Shown piece after piece: positions 58,473-64,000 of a stretch of DNA of 64,000 bases. The notes under the pieces are model-generated. The model was not told the origin of the DNA. It saw only the letters and a list, made by a program, of their open reading frames with translations, and searched no databases. The position numbers were made by a program, and so were the translations under genes. Within the stretch, counting starts at the first letter, position 1; each line of letters starts with the position of its first letter. This DNA comes from Halopseudomonas oceani (lineage in GTDB: Bacteria > Pseudomonadota > Gammaproteobacteria > Pseudomonadales > Pseudomonadaceae): positions 62,001 through 126,000 of the forward strand of contig NZ_PPSK01000009.1 of NCBI RefSeq assembly GCF_002903165.1. Direction: 5' to 3'.

Positions 58473-59513
58473 ATGACCTCGAACGCGACCCCGCGCTGGT
58501 ATGACGCCGATGCCAAGGTGATCTGGGCAGGGCATCAGCCCGCCTGTCTGGTCGATCTGGCGTTAAGTCGGGGTATCGACAGTCATCGGTTGATGCGTGG
58601 TAGCGGGCTGTTTTATGACGACTTGCTGGCGCCAGACGCCATGATCAGTGCCAGTCAGTATCTACGTTTGATCGACAATGCGCGGCAACTGCTGGATGCG
58701 AACGACAGCAGCTTTCTGCTAGGGCAGCGTTTGCTGCCGGGGCACTTTGGTGCCTGCAGCAATGTGCTGCTGCACGCGGACACGCTGCTGCAGGCGTTGC
58801 ACCAGTTGGTCAATTTCAGGGTGTTGTTGTGTCCGTTACTTGCCCCGCGATTGGTAGTGGATGAGCACCATGCCTATGTGTACTGGATAGATGCACTGGC
58901 GTTGGGGCGCAGTCGCCAGTTTCTGTTTGAGACAAGTATGACTGCGGTGACGGCCCTGACGCGCACGCTGGCAGGTGAGTCGCTGCCGTGGGAGTACCGC
59001 ATGGCTTGGGCGGCTCCACGGCATGTCGAACAGTACTGGGTACACATGGGAGACCGGCTGCGCTTCGATGCGCCGATAACCTGCATGCGACTGCCACGCG
59101 AGGTATTGGTGCGGGCGCCGATGTCAGCTTCGCCGATGCTGGCGCGTATCGCCGAACGGCAGGCCGTGCTGGCGATCAATGCGTTGCCGGGTGAGGGTAC
59201 GCTGTCTGAGGTGGTGTTTGACTGCCTTTACCACAATGCGCGCAAGCGCCAGGGGCTTGATCAGGTAGCGGACTACTTTGGTATGAGTGCGGCGACATTC
59301 AAGAGGCGGTTGCAGCGCGAGGGAACCGGGTATCAGGCCTTGCTGGATCGCGCTCACACGCAAATAGCGCTAGAGCTGTATCAGGGGCGGGGCTGCAGTC
59401 ACGATCAGGTGGCGGAGAGTATGCAGATCAGCGACCGAACTAACTTCCGGCGGCTGCTCAAAAGGCTGACCGGTAAGTCGCCGGACAGCCTCAGGGTTTG
59501 GCTAGAAAGTTGA
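58473..59513 (+). CDS. AraC-family regulator with Arabinose_bd-type N-terminal domain
   Basis: A 346-residue protein. The N-terminal ~200 residues are the effector domain found in OruR/ArgR-like AraC proteins (LVDLALSRGIDSHRLMRGSG, QYLRLIDNARQLLDANDSSF). The C-terminal ~100 residues have the two helix-turn-helix units (LDQVADYFGMSAATFKRRLQ, CSHDQVAESMQISDRTNFRR) and the closing LTGKSPDSLRVWL. It begins four bases after the GGDEF-like gene and is probably co-transcribed with it. Target genes are unknown; the GGDEF-like gene or the receptor operon are candidates. Confidence 0.87.
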   Translation: MTSNATPRWYDADAKVIWAGHQPACLVDLALSRGIDSHRLMRGSGLFYDDLLAPDAMISASQYLRLIDNARQLLDANDSSFLLGQRLLPGHFGACSNVLLHADTLLQALHQLVNFRVLLCPLLAPRLVVDEHHAYVYWIDALALGRSRQFLFETSMTAVTALTRTLAGESLPWEYRMAWAAPRHVEQYWVHMGDRLRFDAPITCMRLPREVLVRAPMSASPMLARIAERQAVLAINALPGEGTLSEVVFDCLYHNARKRQGLDQVADYFGMSAATFKRRLQREGTGYQALLDRAHTQIALELYQGRGCSHDQVAESMQISDRTNFRRLLKRLTGKSPDSLRVWLES

Positions 59514-59536
59514 TTTAATTCAGTGCTTTGCGCGCA

Positions 59537-60355
59537 TTACTTGAGTCGACGTTCAATTCCCATCTGCATCAGGATCTTCGCTGAAATCTCTTCCACCGAG
59601 TAGTGCGTCGAGTTGAGATAGGGGATGTTTTCCTTGCGGAACAGATTTTCCACCTCGCGGACTTCAAACTCGCACTGCGGGTAGCTGGAATAGCGGCTAT
59701 TGGGGCGGCGTTCGTTGCGGATGCTGGCCAGCCGGTCCGGGTCTATGGTCAGGCCGAACAGCTTGCTCTTGTTCTGCTTGAGCGCTTTGGGCAGCTGCAG
59801 GCTTTCCATATCATCTTCGGTCAACGGATAGTTGGCGGCGCGGATACCGTACTGCAGTGCCATGTACAGGCAGCTTGGTGTCTTGCCGCAGCGCGACACG
59901 CCAACCAGGATGATATCGGCTTGCGCGTAGTGGTGGGTGCGGGCGCCATCGTCGTTGTCCATGGCGTAATGCACCGCATCAATGCGGTCTTTGTAGTGGC
60001 TGTTATGCTGAATTGAGTGAGTCTTGCCGACCGAATAGGACGAGCCGTCGCCCAGCTCTTGCTCAAGTGGGGCAAGAAAGGTCGAGAAAATATCGATCAT
60101 GTAGCCGTTGGATTTAGCCAGCTCTTGACGAATCTCGCTATTGACCACGGTATCAAAAATGATCGGCCGGGCCGCATCTTGCTCGGCAGCGGCATTGATT
60201 TGTTGTACCATGTCACGCGCTTTTTCCACGGTATCGACGTAAGGGCGCAGCAGCTTGGAGAACTGGATGTTCTCGAACTGCGCCAGCAGGCTTTGACCAA
60301 GCGTCTCGGCGGTGATGCCGGTACCATCAGAAATGAAAAAAGCGGTGCGTTTCAT
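59537..60355 (-). CDS. ppsR: Phosphoenolpyruvate synthase regulatory protein (DUF299)
   Basis: A 272-residue bifunctional kinase/pyrophosphorylase that inactivates and reactivates PpsA by ADP-dependent phosphorylation. N-terminus [20 protein letters not shown] and P-loop [15 protein letters not shown] (about 151-165) are the family hallmarks. It is divergent from ppsA across 157 bases, the conserved Pseudomonas arrangement. Confidence 0.96.
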   Translation of the reverse strand: MKRTAFFISDGTGITAETLGQSLLAQFENIQFSKLLRPYVDTVEKARDMVQQINAAAEQDAARPIIFDTVVNSEIRQELAKSNGYMIDIFSTFLAPLEQELGDGSSYSVGKTHSIQHNSHYKDRIDAVHYAMDNDDGARTHHYAQADIILVGVSRCGKTPSCLYMALQYGIRAANYPLTEDDMESLQLPKALKQNKSKLFGLTIDPDRLASIRNERRPNSRYSSYPQCEFEVREVENLFRKENIPYLNSTHYSVEEISAKILMQMGIERRLK

Positions 60356-60512
60356 TCACGAAGCCTTAAGATGTCGTGTCTCGGTTAAGGGCTGCCCGCA
60401 AAATTGCTGGTGCGGCCTTCAAAGATCGGCATTGTGGCGCATTTGTGGCGGGCAGGCCAGTATGCTCCCGCCGCCGCACAGACTTATTAAATAGATTGAC
60501 GGAGAGATCACC

Positions 60513-62882
60513 TTGTTAGAGTACGTAGTGTCCTTCGAGCAGCTGGGTGTCGATGACGTCGAGCGCGTAGGCGGCAAGAACGCCTCCCTCGGCGAAATGA
60601 TCAGCAATCTGGCCAACGCCGGCGTAACGGTTCCCGGTGGCTTTGCAACCACTGCAGACGCCTATCGGGAATTTCTCGAGCAGAGTGGTCTGAATGACCG
60701 CATTCACGCCGCCCTGGACAAGCTCGACGTCGACGACGTCAATGCGCTGGCCGAAACCGGTGCCCAGATCCGTCAGTGGGTCATGGACGCTGAGTTCCCG
60801 GCGGCGCTGGATAAGGCGATCCGCGACGAGTTCGCCAAACTCTCCGACGGCAACCCCAATCTGGCCGTTGCCGTTCGTTCCTCCGCTACCGCAGAAGATC
60901 TGCCAGATGCTTCCTTCGCTGGTCAGCAGGAAACCTTCCTGAACATTCGTGGCGTTGACAACGTCATTCACGCTGCCAAGGAAGTGTTCGCATCGCTGTT
61001 CAATGATCGCGCCATTGCCTACCGCGTACACCAAGGTTTTGACCACAAGTTGGTTGCTTTGTCAGCTGGCGTGCAGCGAATGGTTCGCTCTGAAACCGGC
61101 ACCGCTGGCGTCATGTTTACTCTGGACACCGAGTCCGGCTTCCGCGATGTCGTCTTCATCACCGGTGCTTATGGTCTGGGCGAAACCGTTGTGCAGGGTG
61201 CGGTCAACCCGGACGAATTCTACGTCCACAAGCCGACGCTGGCCGCTGGTCGTCCGTCGATCCTGCGCCGCAACCTGGGCAGCAAGGCGATCAAGATGGT
61301 CTATGGCGACGAAGCCAAGGCGGGTCGTTCTGTGAAGACCGTCGATGTCGATCTGGCCGAGCGCAGCCGCTTCTGCCTGTCCGAGGACGAAGTGGTCAAC
61401 CTGGCCAAGCAGGCGGTGATTATCGAGCAGCACTATGGCCGCCCGATGGATATCGAATGGGCCAAAGACGGCGACGACGGCAAGCTGTACATCGTTCAGG
61501 CTCGCCCGGAAACCGTGAAGAGCCGGAGCAGCGCCAACGTCATGGAACGTTACCTGCTGAAAGAAAAGGGCACTGTACTGGTTGAAGGTCGTGCCATTGG
61601 TCAGCGCATCGGCGCCGGTCGCGTGCGCATCGTCAATGACGTCGCCGAGATGGACAAGGTTCAGCCGGGCGACGTGTTGGTTTCCGATATGACCGACCCG
61701 GATTGGGAGCCGGTCATGAAGCGTGCTAGCGCAATCGTCACCAACCGTGGCGGCCGTACCTGCCACGCGGCAATCATTGCTCGCGAGTTGGGCATTCCTG
61801 CTGTCGTTGGCTGCGGCAATGCCACCACCGAACTGAAAGATGGTCAGGAAGTCACTGTGTCCTGCGCCGAGGGTGATACTGGTCTGATCTACTCCGGTCA
61901 GCTGTCCTTCGATATTAAGACCAACAGCGTCGACGCCATGCCGCCGCTGCCGTTCAAGATCATGATGAACGTCGGCAACCCGGACCGCGCATTCGACTTC
62001 GCCAACCTGCCCAACGAGGGTGTGGGTCTGGCGCGTCTGGAATTCATCATCAACCGCATGATCGGCGTTCACCCGAAAGCACTGCTGAACTTCGACAGTC
62101 TGCCGGCTGATGTTAAGGACAGCGTGCAAAAACGCGTTGCCGGTTACGGCTCGCCGGTCGACTTCTACGTTGACAAGCTGGTTGAAGGCATTAGCACCCT
62201 GGCCGCTGCGTTTTGGCCGAAAAAGGTCATCGTCCGCATGTCGGACTTCAAGTCCAACGAATACGCCAACCTGATTGGCGGCAAACTGTACGAGCCGGAA
62301 GAAGAAAACCCGATGCTGGGCTTCCGCGGTGCTTCGCGTTACATCAGCGACTCCTTCCGCGACTGCTTCGAGCTGGAATGCCGTGCGATGAAGCGCGTGC
62401 GCGACGAAATGGGTTTGACCAACGTCGAGATCATGATTCCGTTTGTGCGCACCGTTGGCGAAGCCAAGCAGGTTGTCGAGCTGCTGGGTGAGAACGGGCT
62501 GAAGCGGGGCGAGAATGGTCTGCGTCTGATTATGATGTGTGAGCTGCCGGCCAACGCGCTGCTGGCCGAAGAGTTCCTGGAGCACTTCGATGGTTTCTCT
62601 ATCGGCTCTAACGACCTGACTCAGCTGACCCTGGGGCTGGATCGTGACTCCGGCATCATTGCTCACCTGTTCGATGAGCGTAACGCTGCGGTCAAGAAGC
62701 TGCTGAGTAACGCCATTTCCGCCTGCCGTGCTGCGAACAAGTACATCGGTATCTGCGGTCAGGGGCCGTCGGATCACCCGGATCTGGCTCGCTGGCTGAT
62801 GGAGCAGGGTATTGAGAGCGTGTCGCTGAACCCGGACTCAGTGATGGACACCTGGTTCTTCCTTGCAGAGAATGACAAGTAA
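60513..62882 (+). CDS. ppsA: Phosphoenolpyruvate synthase
   Basis: A 789-residue enzyme that makes PEP from pyruvate and ATP for gluconeogenesis. The N-terminal ATP-binding domain has [11 protein letters not shown] and [20 protein letters not shown]. The swivelling domain carries the phosphorylated H418 in [15 protein letters not shown]; the threonine/histidine pair is the target of PpsR. The C-terminal PEP domain ends with [13 protein letters not shown] (C748). TTG start with GGAGA upstream. rraA follows 32 bases later. Confidence 0.97.
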   Translation: MLEYVVSFEQLGVDDVERVGGKNASLGEMISNLANAGVTVPGGFATTADAYREFLEQSGLNDRIHAALDKLDVDDVNALAETGAQIRQWVMDAEFPAALDKAIRDEFAKLSDGNPNLAVAVRSSATAEDLPDASFAGQQETFLNIRGVDNVIHAAKEVFASLFNDRAIAYRVHQGFDHKLVALSAGVQRMVRSETGTAGVMFTLDTESGFRDVVFITGAYGLGETVVQGAVNPDEFYVHKPTLAAGRPSILRRNLGSKAIKMVYGDEAKAGRSVKTVDVDLAERSRFCLSEDEVVNLAKQAVIIEQHYGRPMDIEWAKDGDDGKLYIVQARPETVKSRSSANVMERYLLKEKGTVLVEGRAIGQRIGAGRVRIVNDVAEMDKVQPGDVLVSDMTDPDWEPVMKRASAIVTNRGGRTCHAAIIARELGIPAVVGCGNATTELKDGQEVTVSCAEGDTGLIYSGQLSFDIKTNSVDAMPPLPFKIMMNVGNPDRAFDFANLPNEGVGLARLEFIINRMIGVHPKALLNFDSLPADVKDSVQKRVAGYGSPVDFYVDKLVEGISTLAAAFWPKKVIVRMSDFKSNEYANLIGGKLYEPEEENPMLGFRGASRYISDSFRDCFELECRAMKRVRDEMGLTNVEIMIPFVRTVGEAKQVVELLGENGLKRGENGLRLIMMCELPANALLAEEFLEHFDGFSIGSNDLTQLTLGLDRDSGIIAHLFDERNAAVKKLLSNAISACRAANKYIGICGQGPSDHPDLARWLMEQGIESVSLNPDSVMDTWFFLAENDK

Positions 62883-62914
62883 GCACCAGTACTTTCAAGT
62901 TCAAGGAGAATGCC

Positions 62915-63403
62915 ATGCAGCACTATGTAACACCGGATCTGTGTGATGCCTATCCCGATGTTGCCGTGGTCGAGCCGATGTTCAGTAACTTCGGCGGCCA
63001 CGACTCTTTCGGCGGCCAGATTGTCACCGTGAAATGTCACGAGGACAACTCGATCGTCAAGGAGCAGGTCGATCAGGACGGCACCGGCAAGGTGATGGTG
63101 GTTGATGGTGGCGGTTCCATGCGCCGCGCTCTGTTGGGTGACATGCTCGCGGAGAAGGCGGCCAAGAACGGCTGGGAAGGTATCATCGTTTATGGCTGTG
63201 TTCGTGATGTCGACGTGTTGGCGCAAACACCGCTTGGAATCCAGGCGCTGGCTAGTCATCCGATGAAGACCGACAAGCGTGGTATTGGCGATCTCAACGT
63301 CGTGGTTACCTTCGCTGGTGTGACCTTCCGTCCGGGTGAGTTCGTCTACGCCGATAACAACGGCATTATCGTCTCGCCTGTGGCGTTGACCATGCCCGAG
63401 TAA
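62915..63403 (+). CDS. rraA: Ribonuclease E activity regulator RraA
   Basis: A 162-residue protein that binds RNase E and inhibits its activity. [20 protein letters not shown] at the start, [40 protein letters not shown] and [16 protein letters not shown] are family segments. AAGGAGA precedes the ATG. It follows ppsA as in P. aeruginosa. Confidence 0.95.
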   Translation: MQHYVTPDLCDAYPDVAVVEPMFSNFGGHDSFGGQIVTVKCHEDNSIVKEQVDQDGTGKVMVVDGGGSMRRALLGDMLAEKAAKNGWEGIIVYGCVRDVDVLAQTPLGIQALASHPMKTDKRGIGDLNVVVTFAGVTFRPGEFVYADNNGIIVSPVALTMPE

Positions 63404-63425
63404 CGGCAGCCCCGGTGGCACCAAG

Positions 63426-63456
63426 CAAGGGGGAGGGTGGTGACACCTCCCCCTTG
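63426..63456 (+). terminator. Hairpin after rraA, possible terminator
   Basis: CAAGGGGGAGG pairs perfectly with CCTCCCCCTTG around a nine-base loop, but GTTGC follows in place of a T run. Likely ends or stabilises the ppsA-rraA transcript. Confidence 0.55.
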
Positions 63457-63513
63457 TTGCATCTGGATGCCGTATTTCAGCAGCGGCTTCATCCATTGCA
63501 GGAGACTAGAGTC

Positions 63514-63768
63514 ATGTCAGACGACGATTCGCTTGAGAGGCAGCTACGTGCAATGCTGCGCGATGATAACGGAACCGATGCCAAGCGCACGGACGGTCAG
63601 CGACTGGATCGGGTTTTGCATCGAGCGCACATTCACGGCGCGGTGTTCGATCTGCTGGGGCTGGTGACCCGCTGGGGCTGGGTGCTGACCGAAGGTGGTT
63701 CCCGTGGTATGCGGAACCTCAAGCCCAGTCGTCGTTCAAACAACACTTCCAACCCTACTGATCGGTAG
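63514..63768 (+). CDS. crfX: Small protein CrfX
   Basis: An 84-residue hydrophilic protein (DSLERQLRAMLRDD, then HRAHIHGAVFDLLGLVTRWGWVL, then a basic Ser/Asn-rich tail). It matches the gene between rraA/cmaX and cmpX in Pseudomonas (crfX, PA1774), part of the region linked to SigX and cell-envelope stress. AGGAGA precedes the ATG at 63514. cmpX starts 16 bases after its stop. Confidence 0.82.
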   Translation: MSDDDSLERQLRAMLRDDNGTDAKRTDGQRLDRVLHRAHIHGAVFDLLGLVTRWGWVLTEGGSRGMRNLKPSRRSNNTSNPTDR

Positions 63769-63784
63769 TCAAGAGAGCTCAGCC

Positions 63785-64000
63785 ATGGAATTCGATGTCT
63801 GGAGTCAAAGCTTCGTAGCGGCCATGACCACTCTGTGGAGCAAGGTGGCCTCATTTATTCCCGACCTGATCGCTGCGCTGTTCATCGTGCTGCTTGGCTT
63901 GATTGTGGCCAAGGTGGTTGATGCGGTGCTAAGCAAGGGACTGGCAAAGGTTGGCTTGGATCGTTTGATGGGCGGTACGGGCGTCAATAAGATGCTGGCC
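63785..64000 (+). CDS. cmpX: CmpX-type mechanosensitive-channel family protein, 3' end outside
   Basis: The first 72 codons of a membrane protein: a short polar start, then helix PDLIAALFIVLLGLIVAKVV (about 25-44), then VLSKGLAKVGLDRLMGG. Position after crfX and this N-terminus indicate CmpX, a conserved membrane protein with an MscS-like architecture located before sigX in Pseudomonas. The gene runs off the right edge. Confidence 0.83.
   Translation, partial: MEFDVWSQSFVAAMTTLWSKVASFIPDLIAALFIVLLGLIVAKVVDAVLSKGLAKVGLDRLMGGTGVNKMLA

Noticed and set aside
61062-62777. A 571-codon minus-strand frame opposite ppsA, and similar long frames opposite gltX (5390-6772), sufB (38950-40308) and sucA (19916-21031)
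   Set aside because: All mirror highly expressed GC-rich genes with strong third-position bias; none shows a coherent protein family.

Overview
The window is chromosomal DNA of a gamma-proteobacterium of the Pseudomonadaceae. Gene order follows several Pseudomonas aeruginosa blocks I know: emrAB-like pump / LysR / gltX / tRNAs; gltA-sdhCDAB-sucAB-lpdG-sucCD-braB; the small genes leading into htpG; and ppsR/ppsA-rraA-crfX-cmpX. The Fe-S assembly locus is a SUF operon headed by iscR, not the ISC operon usual in Pseudomonas. That, with the rearranged order of blocks, suggests a divergent lineage such as Halopseudomonas; this placement is an inference. Base composition and codon use look uniform. 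I see no prophage, insertion sequence or CRISPR array.

Layout. 1-5.4 kb: end of a PA2779-family gene, an FAD oxidoreductase, an EmrAB-type efflux pair and its divergent LysR regulator. 5.4-7.5 kb: gltX and a tRNA-Ala/Glu/Ala cluster. 7.5-14 kb: lysine decarboxylase, a thioesterase, ppnP, a beta-hydroxyacid dehydrogenase, a cysteine-cluster protein, an EamA exporter, and an LrhA-like LysR gene facing a 49-codon gene. 14.2-27.4 kb: citrate synthase, succinate dehydrogenase, 2-oxoglutarate dehydrogenase and succinyl-CoA synthetase, a near-complete half of the TCA cycle. 27.4-36.6 kb: a DUF4153 membrane protein, braB, small membrane proteins, two related lipoproteins, two PaaI-type thioesterases, and htpG behind a textbook heat-shock promoter. 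36.7-38.1 kb: an aldehyde dehydrogenase. 38.4-45.2 kb: iscR-sufBCDS-sufA-sufT-sufE. 45.3-48.7 kb: a diguanylate cyclase, a YkvA protein, a DUF411 protein, an orphan sugar-type binding protein and a Pmp3 peptide. 48.8-57.2 kb: one minus-strand operon with a TonB-dependent receptor, a beta-propeller phytase, ExbB, ExbD, TonB and a PhoX-type phosphatase. 57.5-59.5 kb: a degenerate GGDEF protein and an AraC regulator. 59.5-64 kb: ppsR, ppsA, rraA, crfX and the start of cmpX.

The most notable locus is the 48.8-57.2 kb operon. It reads as a self-contained system for organic phosphate, probably phytate: outer-membrane receptor, lipoprotein phytase, its own TonB energising complex and a second phosphatase. 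The receptor gene is cut by a single in-frame TAA at 55316-55318; the rest of the barrel stays open in the same frame, so this is either a recent nonsense mutation or a base-calling error. Other points worth checking are the IscR box ahead of the SUF operon, a near-perfect 23-bp inverted repeat between gltA and sdhC, possible Pho boxes upstream of the receptor, and a GGDEF protein with a lost active site but a kept inhibitory site.
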